The notes beneath the pieces were generated by a model. That model was not told where the DNA came from. It did no database searches and saw only the letters and a list, made by a program, of their open reading frames with translations. Positions 43,906 to 53,489 of a DNA stretch of 64,000 bases are shown piece by piece. Numbering within the stretch: position 1 is the first letter of the stretch; every line of letters begins with the position of its first letter. The position numbers and the translations under genes are program-made. Source of the DNA: Burkholderia sp. Ac-20365 (GTDB lineage Bacteria; Pseudomonadota; Gammaproteobacteria; Burkholderiales; Burkholderiaceae); the NCBI RefSeq assembly GCF_017104715.1, contig NZ_JAAGPI010000001.1, positions 620,001 through 684,000 of the forward strand, in the 5' to 3' direction.

Positions 43906-45297
43906 TCACATCATCGGCATGTGCAGATGATGCGGGTCGCTCAAGGTCTCCGCGACGCGCTGCAACGCGTCGCGGCAATCGTCTTTGTCCTGCGGTCCGC
44001 CAAGGCACACACGGATCGTGTTCGGCGGATTGCCATCCGTTGAAAAGGCTGCACCCGCAACAGCGCCCACACCCTGATTGCGCAATTGCAGTGCGAGTTC
44101 CGGAGCGCTCCAGTCGCATTGCGGTGGAATTGGCAGCCACAGGTGAAAGCCGTCTGGCTGCGCGTCGTATTTCCAGTCGGCCAGTTCCTGTGATGCAATC
44201 ACCTGGCGCGCAGTCGCTTCCTTGCGGATCGCGTCGAGCATTTCGTGTGCGGTGCCGTCGTTGACCCATTGCGTCGCAAGCATCACCGTGAATGGGCTCG
44301 GCATCACCGTCGTCGCACGTAGCGCGCCTGCGACGCGCTGCGTCTGCCGCGCGCTCGGTGCACGCAGATAAGCAACGCGCAGTCCCGCGCCGAACGTCTT
44401 CGAAAATCCCGTCACATACCACGTCAGTTCCGGCGCGAGAGAAGCAAGCGCAACGGGTTTGCTCGCGGGAAGCCAGCCGTACGCATCGTCTTCGATGATG
44501 GGCACGCTGTAGCGTAACGCGACGTCGGCGAGCGCTTCGCGCCGCTGCAATGAAAGCGTCAACGTACTGGGATTCTGCAGCGTCGGGTTGCAATAGAACG
44601 CGCCGGGCTTTTCTGTCTTGCACAGCGCTTCGAAAGCATGCGGCAACGGTCCTTCCTCGTCGCGCGGCAGCGGTTGCAAACGCACGCCGAGTTGCGATGC
44701 GATCGCCTTGATGCCGGGGTACGCAAGCGTGTCGAGACATATCGTTTCGCCAGGCCGCGCGAGTTGCGATACCAGCGCCACGAGTGCGCTATGGATGCCG
44801 GGACACACCAGCACCGTATCGTCTTCGCATTCGGGCAGACGTTCCTTCAACCACGCGCGTCCTGCCGCGCGATCATCGGGCGTGCCGCCGAAATCCTGGT
44901 AGCGCAGCAGCCGGTAAGGATCGGTGTGCGCCAGCAAATGCGCTGACGATTCACGCAGCCGTGCCGCAAGCTCGGGGGGCTCGGGCGGCATGTTCATCGA
45001 CATCTCGACGCTGCTGCCGCCCGCTAGCGGCAAGGTCTGCGTGCGTCCGCGCACGAACGTGCCGCTGCCCGCGCGTGCATCGAGCAGGCCGCGCTTGCGT
45101 GCTTCCGCATAGGCGCGCGCGACGGTCGTGTAATTCAACTGCAATGCACCCGCCAGATCACGCAGCCCGGGCAGGCGGTCACGTGGACGCAAACGGCCGC
45201 TCGCCAGATCTTCTTCGATCAGATCCGGTATCACGAGATACGCCGGTTTGCGGCTTTCAGTCAGCCGCTTGAGCCAGTGATGCGTGAGACTGTCCAT
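43906..45297 (-). CDS. MocR/GntR-aminotransferase transcriptional regulator
   Basis: Taken from ATG 45297 (463 aa). The N-terminal GntR winged helix (about 15-85: YLVIPDLIEEDLASGRLRPR, DRLPGLRDLAGAL, NYTTVARAYAEARKRG) is fused to a fold-type I aminotransferase domain (about 120-460) with YGWLP region, TGFSKTFGAGLRVAYLR carrying the PLP lysine, and VCPGIHSALVAL. MocR proteins bind PLP and amino compounds to regulate neighbouring genes. It is divergent from the Nit1C operon across 406 bp and is its likely local regulator. It is a paralogue of the protein at 55773-57185. Confidence 0.9.
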   Translation of the reverse strand: MDSLTHHWLKRLTESRKPAYLVIPDLIEEDLASGRLRPRDRLPGLRDLAGALQLNYTTVARAYAEARKRGLLDARAGSGTFVRGRTQTLPLAGGSSVEMSMNMPPEPPELAARLRESSAHLLAHTDPYRLLRYQDFGGTPDDRAAGRAWLKERLPECEDDTVLVCPGIHSALVALVSQLARPGETICLDTLAYPGIKAIASQLGVRLQPLPRDEEGPLPHAFEALCKTEKPGAFYCNPTLQNPSTLTLSLQRREALADVALRYSVPIIEDDAYGWLPASKPVALASLAPELTWYVTGFSKTFGAGLRVAYLRAPSARQTQRVAGALRATTVMPSPFTVMLATQWVNDGTAHEMLDAIRKEATARQVIASQELADWKYDAQPDGFHLWLPIPPQCDWSAPELALQLRNQGVGAVAGAAFSTDGNPPNTIRVCLGGPQDKDDCRDALQRVAETLSDPHHLHMPMM

Positions 45298-45703
45298 GCT
45301 GTATTCCCGATGCGAAAGCGTATGCGTGAGCGTGAATGGCTTATTCAAAGTACCACGCGAATCGCGCGAAAAATAAATCGGTTTTCAATCAATCAGAAAC
45401 TTGATCGCATTGATTGGATGAATGCACGCTTGCGGGGTATCGCGCACCATCCGCACGCAAAAGGCGCTGTGTCGTTGTGCGAAACCGGTGCGTGCGCATC
45501 TGTCGCCGATGCCCCAAAACCCACGCCGCACAAAGCTCGCAAAGATTTTTTCGGGTCGCTCGAACAATCGCGGTTTGATTGATTGGAAGTTGATTGCATG
45601 AACCGGGCCGGAAATTGGCATATCCGTTGCGTTAAGTGATTCGCCAATCGGGATATTTCCGGTTGAGCAATCCGATCAATTACGCGACTTATTGGAGAGC
45701 GAT
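45298..45703. other. divergent control region MocR/Nit1C operon
   Basis: This 406-bp region has no gene. It contains repeated ATTGATTG units: CAATCAATC (45386-45394) in one orientation, and ATTGATTG (45409-45416) and GATTGATTGG (45577-45586) in the other, candidate MocR operators. GCGCACC/GGTGCGTGCG-type sequences lie around 45441 and 45486. The sigma-54-type promoter at 45616-45630 is listed separately. Confidence 0.5.
45616..45630 (+). promoter_or_regulatory. sigma-54 (-24/-12) promoter of the Nit1C operon
   Basis: TGGCATATCCGTTGC has the invariant GG-N10-GC spacing and matches TGGCAY-R-N4-TTGC closely. Transcription would start near 45642, 62 nt before the first ATG. Sigma-54 control agrees with the nitrogen-starvation annotation of the operon; the activator (NtrC or a dedicated one) is not in this window. 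Confidence 0.65.
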
Positions 45704-46186
45704 ATGCCTGCCGTCAACAAACCTCTGCATCAGAAAGGCGACTACCTGGTTGACTACGAAGAAAAAGTCTTTCCTGACGTCAAGGCCGAACCCGGCGAGA
45801 AAGCGCTCGTCACCTTTCATACCGTCGCATTCGAAGGCTCGATCGGCTTCGTGAATCTGCTGCAGGCAACGCGTCTGCAACGCAAGGGCTTCGACACGTC
45901 CGTGCTGCTGTACGGTCCCGGTGTCACGCTCGGTCTGCAACGTGGTTTCCCGACGCTCGGCGACGAAGCGTTCCCCGGCCATCTGAACTTCAACAAGCAG
46001 CTCGTCAAGTTCATGGAAGAAGGCGGCAAGGTGTACGCATGCCGCTTCGCCTTGCAGGCGCTGTACGGTCACGGCGAGGCTTCGCTGATCGAAGGCATCC
46101 GCCCGATCAACCCGCTCGACGTGCTGGACCTGCAGCTTCTCCATCGCAAGGAGAACGCGCTGATCATCCATACGTGGACTGTCTGA
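45704..46186 (+). CDS. MSMEG_0572/Sll0783-family nitrogen-starvation protein (Nit1C gene 1)
   Basis: The start ATG 45704 has GGAGAG upstream (160 aa). The family is recognised from [37 protein letters not shown] and [20 protein letters not shown]; it is a DsrE-like fold protein found only in Nit1C clusters. The Cys in VYACRF is a possible active-site residue. Function is unknown; in cyanobacteria and mycobacteria homologues are induced by nitrogen starvation, and in Pseudomonas the cluster supports growth on cyanide. It heads the operon. Confidence 0.9.
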   Translation: MPAVNKPLHQKGDYLVDYEEKVFPDVKAEPGEKALVTFHTVAFEGSIGFVNLLQATRLQRKGFDTSVLLYGPGVTLGLQRGFPTLGDEAFPGHLNFNKQLVKFMEEGGKVYACRFALQALYGHGEASLIEGIRPINPLDVLDLQLLHRKENALIIHTWTV

Positions 46187-46204
46187 GCGAGCCGGGTGCC
46201 GATC

Positions 46205-47221
46205 ATGTCCGAGCAGCGAATCATCCGTGCAGCGGCGGTGCAGATTGCGCCCGACTTCGAGCGTCCCGGCGGCACGCTCGAGCGGGTTTGTGCCGCCATC
46301 GACGAAGCCGCGGCGAAAGGCGTGCAACTGATCGTCTTTCCCGAGACTTTCGTGCCGTACTACCCGTACTTCTCGTTCGTGCGTCCGCCTGTCGCGTCGG
46401 GCGCCGATCACATGCGGCTCTACGAGCAGGCTGTCCTCGTGCCTGGTCCCGTCACGCAAGCCGTGAGCGAGCGCGCGCGCCGTCATTCGATGGTGGTCGT
46501 GCTCGGCGTGAATGAACGCGATCACGGCAGTCTCTACAACACGCAGCTCGTGTTCGATGTCGACGGAAGGCTCGTGCTGAAGCGCCGCAAGATCACGCCG
46601 ACGTTTCATGAACGGATGATCTGGGGACAAGGCGATGCAGCGGGGCTGAAAGTCGCGCATACGGGCATTGCGCGAGTCGGCGCGCTTGCGTGCTGGGAGC
46701 ATTACAACCCGCTCGCGCGCTATGCGCTGATGACGCAACACGAAGAAATTCATTGCAGCCAGTTTCCGGGCTCGCTGGTCGGTCCGATTTTCGCCGAGCA
46801 GATCGAGGTCACGATCCGTCATCACGCGCTCGAATCGGGCTGCTTCGTCGTCAATTCGACGGGCTGGCTGAGCGAAGCGCAGATCGAATCCGTCACCACG
46901 GACCCGAAGCTGCAAAAGGCGCTGCGCGGCGGCTGCATGACGGCCATCGTGTCGCCCGAAGGCCAGCATCTTGCCGAGCCGCTGCGCGAAGGCGAGGGCA
47001 TGGTCGTCGCGGATCTCGACATGTCGCTGATCACGAAGCGCAAACGCATGATGGATTCCGTGGGCCACTATGCGCGGCCCGAGCTGCTGAGTCTTGCCAT
47101 CAACGATCGCCCCGCGATGCCTGTCGCGCCGATGGCGTCGTCGTTCGAACGCGGGGACACCGCGCCTGAAATCACGAGTGGAGGTCAGGATGAATGCCAG
47201 CATGAACCTGTCGCCGGCTGA
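46205..47221 (+). CDS. Nit6803-family nitrilase (Nit1C gene 2)
   Basis: The start ATG 46205 lies 18 nt after the first gene (338 aa). The nitrilase triad is complete: E47 in [13 protein letters not shown]129 in [11 protein letters not shown] and C163 in [12 protein letters not shown]. This is the Nit6803-type branch, which hydrolyses nitriles to carboxylate and ammonia; in Nit1C clusters it is implicated in cyanide assimilation. It releases ammonium, consistent with a nitrogen-scavenging operon. Its 3' end overlaps the next gene by 32 nt. Confidence 0.93.
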   Translation: MSEQRIIRAAAVQIAPDFERPGGTLERVCAAIDEAAAKGVQLIVFPETFVPYYPYFSFVRPPVASGADHMRLYEQAVLVPGPVTQAVSERARRHSMVVVLGVNERDHGSLYNTQLVFDVDGRLVLKRRKITPTFHERMIWGQGDAAGLKVAHTGIARVGALACWEHYNPLARYALMTQHEEIHCSQFPGSLVGPIFAEQIEVTIRHHALESGCFVVNSTGWLSEAQIESVTTDPKLQKALRGGCMTAIVSPEGQHLAEPLREGEGMVVADLDMSLITKRKRMMDSVGHYARPELLSLAINDRPAMPVAPMASSFERGDTAPEITSGGQDECQHEPVAG

Positions 47222-48323
47222 GCCGCGTACGCAGCGCCAGATGATGGAGCTGCGCACGGAGTTGCAATCGGCGGGGCTGCGCCTCGTCGATCCGAATGCG
47301 GGCGCGGCGAGCCGTCGTGGTGGCGCAGGTCCGTCGGATCACAAGGCCGTGACGGTGGACGGCGTGACGATCATGGTGCCCGTGCACACCAGTTCCGCGT
47401 GGAATTCGCCGTTCGTCGCGGGCGCGCCGGATGAAGCGGGCGCGAGCGCGTTGATGCGCGGCACGATTCCGATTGCCAACATCAGCTTTCCGAAAGCGCC
47501 GCGCTTCACGCAGTTGCAAACGCTCGACGGCGTGCCGTACTCGCACATCGCGACGCTGCACGGCACCGATGTGCTCGCAACCACCGTGCTGCAAACCTGC
47601 ATCCGTTACGAGAGCCGCAAGAAGACCTGCAAGTTCTGCGCGATCGGCCAGTCGCTCGCAGCAGGTCGCACGATTGCGCGCAAGACGCCGGAGCAGCTTG
47701 CGGAAGTGGCGCGCGCGGCTGTACTGCTCGACGGCGTCAAGCATATGGTGCTCACTACCGGCACGCCACCCACGTCCGATCGCGGCGCGCAGATCCTGTG
47801 CGAAAGTGCGTTCGCAATCAAGGCGGCCGTCGATCTGCCGATCCAGGCGCAATGCGAACCGCCCGACGATGACGCGTGGTTCGAGCGCATGAAGGCGAGC
47901 GGTATCGACACGCTCGGCATGCATCTCGAAGTGGTGACGCCAGAGGTACGCGCGCGCGTAATGCCGGGCAAAGCAAGTGTGCCGATCTCGCGCTATATGG
48001 AAGCGTTCAAGGCAGCCGTTGCCGTGTTCGGCAAGGGGCAGGTCAGCACGTACATTCTCGCGGGTCTCGGCGATACACCCGAAGCGATTCTGTCGATCTC
48101 GCGCGAGCTGATCGATATCGGCGTGTATCCGTTCGTCGTGCCGTTCGTGCCGATCAGCGGCACGCCGCTCGAAGATCATCCCGCGCCTTCGCCTGAATTC
48201 ATGAAGTCGATCCTGTCGCCGTTGGGCGCAATGCTGCGCGACGCGCAGATGCGTTCCGCCGATATCAAGGCTGGTTGCGGTAAATGCGGCGCGTGCTCGT
48301 CGCTGGCATCGTACGAGGACTGA
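47190..48323 (+). CDS. MSMEG_0568-family radical SAM protein (Nit1C gene 3)
   Basis: The start ATG 47190 has GGAGG upstream and overlaps the nitrilase gene (377 aa). A radical SAM barrel is indicated by [15 protein letters not shown] and [23 protein letters not shown] segments. The cluster-binding cysteines are C137, C147 and C150, a C-x9-C-x2-C spacing rather than the usual C-x3-C-x2-C. A second cysteine group near the C-terminus (C363, C366, C369 in CGKCGAC) may hold an auxiliary cluster. It resembles the biotin-synthase/ThiH side of the superfamily. The reaction is unknown. Confidence 0.9.
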   Translation: MNASMNLSPAEPRTQRQMMELRTELQSAGLRLVDPNAGAASRRGGAGPSDHKAVTVDGVTIMVPVHTSSAWNSPFVAGAPDEAGASALMRGTIPIANISFPKAPRFTQLQTLDGVPYSHIATLHGTDVLATTVLQTCIRYESRKKTCKFCAIGQSLAAGRTIARKTPEQLAEVARAAVLLDGVKHMVLTTGTPPTSDRGAQILCESAFAIKAAVDLPIQAQCEPPDDDAWFERMKASGIDTLGMHLEVVTPEVRARVMPGKASVPISRYMEAFKAAVAVFGKGQVSTYILAGLGDTPEAILSISRELIDIGVYPFVVPFVPISGTPLEDHPAPSPEFMKSILSPLGAMLRDAQMRSADIKAGCGKCGACSSLASYED

Positions 48324-48325
48324 TC

Positions 48326-48889
48326 ATGTTCTGCGAGACATTCGACGAACTGGATGCACTGCCGCTCGCCTTCACGCCCGCCGAATACCGCGTGAAATGG
48401 GCGACGCTGCCGTGGGAGAGCAAGGAAGCGTACGCGTTGCGGCGCGCGGTGTTCTGCGTCGAGCAAGGCATTTTCGTCGGCGATGATCGCGACGAAATCG
48501 ACCGTGACGCGAAGCTGCTGGTTGCGCTGAGCTGCATTGCGGGCGTGCCGGAACAGGTGGTCGGCACCGTGCGGATTCACGAAACGCAGCCGCGCACGTG
48601 GCTTGGTTCGCGTCTCGCGGTGCATGCAGCGTTTCGTTCGCATGGCAAGCTCGGCTCGACGTTGATCCGTCTCGCTGTGAGCAGCGCACACGCACTGGGG
48701 TGCGATACGTTTCTTGCGCACGTGCAGAGCCAGAATGTGCCGTTGTTCAGGCGGCTGCATTGGCAGACGGTCGCGGAAGAAACGCTGTTTGGCCGGTCGC
48801 ATCATCTGATGGAAGCGGACCTTGCGCATTATCCGCCGTGTTTTACGCCGGAAAGTGGCTTCGTCACGTCATCGCGAGGCCGCTCATGA
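48326..48889 (+). CDS. MSMEG_0567/Sll0786-family GNAT acetyltransferase (Nit1C gene 4)
   Basis: The start ATG 48326 follows the radical SAM stop by 2 nt, with GAGGA upstream (187 aa). A GNAT fold is visible: LRRAVFCVEQGIFVGDDRDE, VVGTVRIHET, GSRLAVHAAFRSHGKLGSTL (acyl-CoA pyrophosphate loop) and FLAHVQSQNVPLFRRLHW. It probably acylates an amine intermediate made by the cluster. A Cys and a long C-terminal tail (YPPCFTPESGFV) are family features. Confidence 0.9.
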   Translation: MFCETFDELDALPLAFTPAEYRVKWATLPWESKEAYALRRAVFCVEQGIFVGDDRDEIDRDAKLLVALSCIAGVPEQVVGTVRIHETQPRTWLGSRLAVHAAFRSHGKLGSTLIRLAVSSAHALGCDTFLAHVQSQNVPLFRRLHWQTVAEETLFGRSHHLMEADLAHYPPCFTPESGFVTSSRGRS

Positions 48890-49872
48890 GTTTGCGCGCG
48901 CTGGTTGAACGTCTGCGCGAAAGCCGCGGCTTTCGCCACAAGACGGATATCGCAGGCGTGGTGGCGTCGCTGGCGTCGCGTTTGCCGAACGGCACACGTG
49001 ATCTCGCGCAAGCCGTTGCAGTCGGCGACGATTGCGCGGCCATTGCCGATGGCGACGGCTATCTGCTGTTCGCGATCGAAGGCCTCGTCAACGATTTCGT
49101 CGAGACGATGCCGTGGTTTGCGGGCTACAGCAGCGTGATGGTCAATATCAGCGACGTGTATGCGATGGGTGGCCGTCCGCTTGCCGTCGTCGATGCGCTG
49201 TGGAGCGACGGGCTCGAATCCGCGGAACAGATTCTGGCGGGCATGGCGGCGGCATCGAGCGCGTATGGTGTGCCTGTCGTCGGCGGGCATAGCAATACGC
49301 GTAGTGCGGAGCCGCAGCTCGCAGTGTCGATACTCGGCCGTGCGCGCGCGTTGCTGTCGAGCTTCAATGCGCGGCCCGGCGACAGCCTCGTGATGGCCGT
49401 CGATCTGCGCGGCCGTTTCGAAGATCCTTATCCGTTCTGGAATGCTTCGGTGGGCGCACCGGCTGAGCGTCTGCGCGACGATCTCGAACTGCTGCCGCAG
49501 CTTGCGGAAAGCGGTCTGTGCGATACGGCGAAAGACATCAGCATGGCGGGTGTGCTCGGCACGTCGCTGATGCTGCTCGAATGCTCGGGCGTTGGCGCGC
49601 GTATCGATCTCGATGCGATTCCGCGTCCTGAAGGCGTGGATTTCGAGCGCTGGCTGAGCGCGTTTCCGAGCTACGGTTTTTTGCTCTCCGTGCGCGATGA
49701 CCATGTGGATGAGGTACGCGCACGCTTTGCGCAACGCGGCCTTGCGTGCGCGACGATCGGCAGCGTGGATGCGTCGCGTGAAGTGGTGCTGACGCAGCAA
49801 GGTGATTCAGCGTTGCTGTGGAGCTTCAGGGACAGCGCATTCATCGGCGCGCCCGTGGGAGAGCGGAAATGA
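48886..49872 (+). CDS. Sll0787-family AIR-synthase-like protein (Nit1C gene 5)
   Basis: ATG 48886 overlaps the previous stop by 4 nt (328 aa). The PurM/SelD/HypE/ThiL-type two-domain fold shows VAVGDDCAAIADGDGYLLFA (acidic ATP/Mg pocket), MVNISDVYAMGGRPLAVVDA and PVVGGHSNTRSAEPQLAVSI. The family activates a carboxamide or formyl oxygen with ATP; the substrate here is unknown. Its presence argues that the operon builds or modifies a nucleoside- or amide-like metabolite rather than only hydrolysing a nitrile. Confidence 0.9.
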   Translation: MSLRALVERLRESRGFRHKTDIAGVVASLASRLPNGTRDLAQAVAVGDDCAAIADGDGYLLFAIEGLVNDFVETMPWFAGYSSVMVNISDVYAMGGRPLAVVDALWSDGLESAEQILAGMAAASSAYGVPVVGGHSNTRSAEPQLAVSILGRARALLSSFNARPGDSLVMAVDLRGRFEDPYPFWNASVGAPAERLRDDLELLPQLAESGLCDTAKDISMAGVLGTSLMLLECSGVGARIDLDAIPRPEGVDFERWLSAFPSYGFLLSVRDDHVDEVRARFAQRGLACATIGSVDASREVVLTQQGDSALLWSFRDSAFIGAPVGERK

Positions 49873-51041
49873 ACAGCACGCCGATGCGCATTGCGCTGTT
49901 CACGCATTCCGTGAATCCCCGCGGCGGCGTGGTCCATACGCTCGAACTCGGGCGCGCGCTGCATGAAGCCGGCCAGGATGTCACGATCTTTGCGCCATCC
50001 GTGGGCGGGGCGCCGATGTTCCGCGCATCGCCTTGCCGTGTGGTACTCGCACCAGCCGCTGCGCACGGCAACGATACGGTGATGATGGTACAGACGCGGA
50101 TCGACGCGTTGAAAGCGGCGTTGCTCGAAGAGGGCGAATCGGGCTTTGACGTACTGCATACACAGGATGGTATCGGCGGCAATGCGCTCGCGGACTTGCG
50201 CGAAGCGGGCGCGATTCGCGGCTTCGTGCGTACGGTTCATCATCTCGATGCATTCGACAATCCGCGTCTGAGTGCGTGGCAACGACGCGCGTATGTGGAT
50301 GCCGAAACGGTCCTGTGCGTCAGCGACACATGGACGCGCAAGATGCGCGACGAGTTTGGCGTGACGGCATCGACGGTCAATAACGGTGTGGACGTAGCGC
50401 GTTTTCGTGACGTCGGCAGCATGGACGTTTGCAGCGAGTTCGGCCTCAGCGGCAAACCGATGGTGCTAGCGGTAGGCGGCATCGAAGAAAGAAAGAACAC
50501 ATTGCAACTGCTGGAAGCGTTCGCGTTGCTCCGGCAAACGCATGCCGAAGCACAACTCGTAATCGCCGGCGGCGCAAGCCTGCTCGATCACGATACTTAC
50601 ACGCAGGGCTTTATCAAGCGTGCAGCGGAGTTAGGTCTTCGTATCGGCAAACATGAGCCAATCGTAGTCACAGGCCCGCTCGACGACGCAGCGATTCCCG
50701 CGCTGCTGCAACGCGCGGATGCCGTATCGATGATGTCTTTGCGCGAAGGCTTCGGGCTGGTTGTGCTCGAAGCGCTGGCCGCGGGCACGCCCGTCGTCGT
50801 CTCGCAGATCGAGCCGTTCACCGGCTATCTCGACGAACGCGTCTGCTGCTGGGCGCAACCCGATGACCCAGCAAGTATCGCCGGCGCGCTGCGCCGCGCG
50901 TTGCACGAACGCGGCGGCATCGATTTCGAACACGCGGTGCCCGAACTTCTCGCGCGGTTTAGCTGGCGCGAAAGCGCGCGTCGTCATATCGCGCTGTACG
51001 CAAATCACGTGCAGCGCATCATGCAGCCGCTCGGTGCGTGA
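49869..51041 (+). CDS. MSMEG_0565-family glycosyltransferase (Nit1C gene 6)
   Basis: ATG 49869 overlaps the previous stop by 4 nt (390 aa). A GT-B, GT4-type enzyme: N-terminal FTHSVNPRGGVVHTLELGRA, linker VNNGVDVARF, VLAVGGIEERKNTLQLLEAF, and the nucleotide-sugar site SLREGFGLVVLEALAAGTPV with the E-x7-E motif. It transfers a sugar from a nucleotide donor to an unknown acceptor, perhaps the metabolite made by the other enzymes. Confidence 0.92.
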   Translation: MNSTPMRIALFTHSVNPRGGVVHTLELGRALHEAGQDVTIFAPSVGGAPMFRASPCRVVLAPAAAHGNDTVMMVQTRIDALKAALLEEGESGFDVLHTQDGIGGNALADLREAGAIRGFVRTVHHLDAFDNPRLSAWQRRAYVDAETVLCVSDTWTRKMRDEFGVTASTVNNGVDVARFRDVGSMDVCSEFGLSGKPMVLAVGGIEERKNTLQLLEAFALLRQTHAEAQLVIAGGASLLDHDTYTQGFIKRAAELGLRIGKHEPIVVTGPLDDAAIPALLQRADAVSMMSLREGFGLVVLEALAAGTPVVVSQIEPFTGYLDERVCCWAQPDDPASIAGALRRALHERGGIDFEHAVPELLARFSWRESARRHIALYANHVQRIMQPLGA

Positions 51042-51064
51042 ATCTCTCACTCAAAGGAAATGTG

Positions 51065-51349
51065 ATGCCAGTCATGCACTTCAAGGTCCAGTGGCCGGAC
51101 GGCAGCGAGGCCAACTGCTATTCGCCTTCGACGGTGGTCGGTGAGTTCTTCGTCGCGGGTCAACGCTATGCGCTGGGCGATTTTGTCGAACGGGCGCGCG
51201 AGGCGCTGCATATCGGCTCCGAACGTGTGCGCGAGAAGTACGGCTTCGCGTGCTCGGCGGCGATGGATCAGCTCGCGCAGATCGAAGCCCAGGCGCAGCG
51301 CTTTGCCACCGACCCGAAAGCGGAAGTCCAGGTCGTCGAACTTTTGTGA
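51065..51349 (+). CDS. MSMEG_0570-family nitrogen-starvation small protein (Nit1C gene 7)
   Basis: A 94-aa protein from ATG 51065 with AAGGAAA upstream. It begins MPVMHFKVQWPDGSEANCYS and is a small alpha/beta protein restricted to Nit1C clusters, with conserved Cys in NCYSPS and FACSAAMD. The function is unknown; it is often annotated as a nitrogen-starvation response protein. Confidence 0.88.
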   Translation: MPVMHFKVQWPDGSEANCYSPSTVVGEFFVAGQRYALGDFVERAREALHIGSERVREKYGFACSAAMDQLAQIEAQAQRFATDPKAEVQVVELL

Positions 51350-51369
51350 ACCGAACGCAGGAAAGAATC

Positions 51370-52662
51370 ATGTCGAACGCAAACACCACGGCACCCGATG
51401 CAGTCAACACCGTCCCGCATCACACGGTCATCGTCGCAGGCGGCGGACAGGCGGGACTGTCGATCAGCTACTACCTGAAAGAGGCAGGCATCGATCATCT
51501 CGTGATCGAAAAGCACACGGTCACGCACACATGGCGATCGCAACGCTGGGACGCATTCTGTCTCGTCACGCCGAACTGGCAATGTGCGTTGCCGGGCTAC
51601 CCGTATCGCGGCGACGATCCGCACGGCTTCATGAAGAAGGACGAGATCATCGCGTATCTGGACGGCTTCATCGCAATGGTCGATGCGCCCGTGCTCGAAC
51701 ATACGGAAGTGCGCAAGATCAAGCGTACGCCCGCAGGCGGATATTTCGTGTCGACGTCGAACGGGGACTTTACCGCCGATCACGTCGTGGTCGCATCGGG
51801 CGGCTACCACACGCCCATCGTGCCGCGCATGGCCGAGCGTTTGCCTGCGGAGATCGTGCAGATGCAGTCGTCGCATTACCGCAATCCGCAGGCATTGCCC
51901 GACGGCGCCGTGCTCGTGGTCGGTTCGGGGCAATCGGGCGCGCAGATCGCGGAAGACTTGCACCTGGCGGGCCGCAAGGTGTATCTGGCGGTTGGCGAAG
52001 CGCCGCGTTGTGCGCGTTTCTATCGTGGCCGCGATGTGGTCGACTGGCTCGCCGACATGCGCTACTACGACATGCCCGTCGACCAGCATCCGCTGCGCGA
52101 AGGCGTGCGTGACAACACGAATCACTACGTGACGGGCCGTGACGGCGGACGCGATATTGACTTGCGGCGTTTCGCGCTGGAAGGCATGGAACTGTATGGT
52201 CGACTCGACGACTTGCGTGACGGGCACCTGCAGTTCGCGCCGAATCTGATCGGCAATCTCCACAGCGCGGACGATACGTATAACCGCATCAACGCAAGCA
52301 TCGACGGATTCATCGACAAGCATGGCATTGATGCGCCCGCCGGCGTGCCATATGAACCCGTGTGGCATCCGGAAGGCGAGCGTACTGCGCTCGATCTTGC
52401 GGACAGCGGCATCACTTCGATTATCTGGTGCATCGGCTTCAGGCCGGATTTCAGCTGGATCGATGCGCCCGTGTTCAATGGGCGCGGCTATCCGGCGCAC
52501 GTTCGCGGCATCACGCCGCAAGATGGGCTCTATTTTATTGGACTGCCGTGGCTGTATACGTGGGGATCGGGCCGCTTCTCGGGTGTCGCGCGCGACGCCG
52601 AGCATGTGGTCGGTACGATCCGCTCGTCGCTCGATGCAACGTCCACGAGTCTTGCGGCGTGA
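51370..52662 (+). CDS. MSMEG_0569-family flavin-dependent oxidoreductase (Nit1C gene 8)
   Basis: The start ATG 51370 has AGGAAAG upstream (430 aa). FAD-binding VIVAGGGQAGLSISYYLKEA (about 20-39) and a second dinucleotide site VVGSGQSGAQIAEDLHLAGR mark a flavin monooxygenase-like enzyme (YUCCA/FMO relative); WRSQRWDAFCLVTPNW is a family feature. It probably oxygenates or oxidises a cluster intermediate using NAD(P)H. It is the last of the eight standard Nit1C genes; the stop overlaps the control of the next gene. Confidence 0.9.
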   Translation: MSNANTTAPDAVNTVPHHTVIVAGGGQAGLSISYYLKEAGIDHLVIEKHTVTHTWRSQRWDAFCLVTPNWQCALPGYPYRGDDPHGFMKKDEIIAYLDGFIAMVDAPVLEHTEVRKIKRTPAGGYFVSTSNGDFTADHVVVASGGYHTPIVPRMAERLPAEIVQMQSSHYRNPQALPDGAVLVVGSGQSGAQIAEDLHLAGRKVYLAVGEAPRCARFYRGRDVVDWLADMRYYDMPVDQHPLREGVRDNTNHYVTGRDGGRDIDLRRFALEGMELYGRLDDLRDGHLQFAPNLIGNLHSADDTYNRINASIDGFIDKHGIDAPAGVPYEPVWHPEGERTALDLADSGITSIIWCIGFRPDFSWIDAPVFNGRGYPAHVRGITPQDGLYFIGLPWLYTWGSGRFSGVARDAEHVVGTIRSSLDATSTSLAA

Positions 52663-52664
52663 GC

Positions 52665-53489
52665 ATGATTCAACGCTATCGCGCGGGCATGCCGCATCTG
52701 AACTACACCGGGTTGTCAGAGAACTGGTTGCTCAAGGAATGCGGGCATCGCCATTGGGAAGCGCTTGCCGCGCATTCGGGCCGCGAACAGACGGACTTTC
52801 ACGACGACAACGGCGGCCGCTCGTATGCGGCGTTCACGGCGATCCGCCTGCAAACACAGGGGCTCGACGCGATACGCGAGGACGATGCGTTCGATATTCA
52901 CAGCTCGCTGTGCAGAACAGGGCCCGTGCGCCATTTCAGTACGCATCGGATTGTGCGTGGTTCTGAGGAGATTGCGGAGCTATCGATGTCGTCAGCGTTC
53001 GTCACGCGTGGTGAAGCGTGCAGCAACCGTTCTGTTGCGCGTGCGGCGCTTGCGGCGCTTGCGGCTCTGCGCGGCGAAGTCGAACCGATGCCCGAGCGCG
53101 CAGCACAAATGATGCAGATGAGCAAACGCCTGAGGGCCGCGGACAACACCGCCATTCCGGACCTCACGCCCGCGACGAGCGAGCCAATCGAGTTTTTGCC
53201 TTGCCCCAATAGCGATTTCAATGGCGCCGACTTTCTGTACTTCGCGAGCTTTCAGGCGTTTGTCGATCGCGCGGAATGGCAGTGGCGGCGCTTCGACGAG
53301 CCGCCCGTCGTCGCGAGCCGATCATTGTTCTACTACGGCAATGTCGACGTGGGCGACGCATTGATCGTGAACGCCATCGGTCATGCAGAAGACGAACAGG
53401 GCATCCGCCACTGGACAGAAGTGCGCCGCAAGAGCGACGGCATGAAAATCGCCGACGTGACCACAGAAAAACGCTGGAGGCGCCGATGA
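52665..53489 (+). CDS. LnmK/Pnap_2097-like acyltransferase-decarboxylase family protein
   Basis: The frame follows the flavoprotein stop by 2 nt from ATG 52665 (274 aa; GTG 52659 overlapping the stop is also possible). The family is recognised by MPHLNYTGLSENWLLKECGH near the N-terminus, HSSLCRTGPVRHFSTHRI, and FLPCPNSDFNGADFLYFASF with SRSLFYYGNVDVGD in the second hot-dog half. LnmK itself is a bifunctional methylmalonyl-CoA decarboxylase/acyltransferase that loads propionyl onto an acyl carrier protein. The Pnap_2097 assignment is by recall of the pattern. Coupling to a methylmalonyl-CoA mutase-type gene (4-nt overlap) supports work on methylmalonyl or propionyl units. Confidence 0.75.
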   Translation: MIQRYRAGMPHLNYTGLSENWLLKECGHRHWEALAAHSGREQTDFHDDNGGRSYAAFTAIRLQTQGLDAIREDDAFDIHSSLCRTGPVRHFSTHRIVRGSEEIAELSMSSAFVTRGEACSNRSVARAALAALAALRGEVEPMPERAAQMMQMSKRLRAADNTAIPDLTPATSEPIEFLPCPNSDFNGADFLYFASFQAFVDRAEWQWRRFDEPPVVASRSLFYYGNVDVGDALIVNAIGHAEDEQGIRHWTEVRRKSDGMKIADVTTEKRWRRR

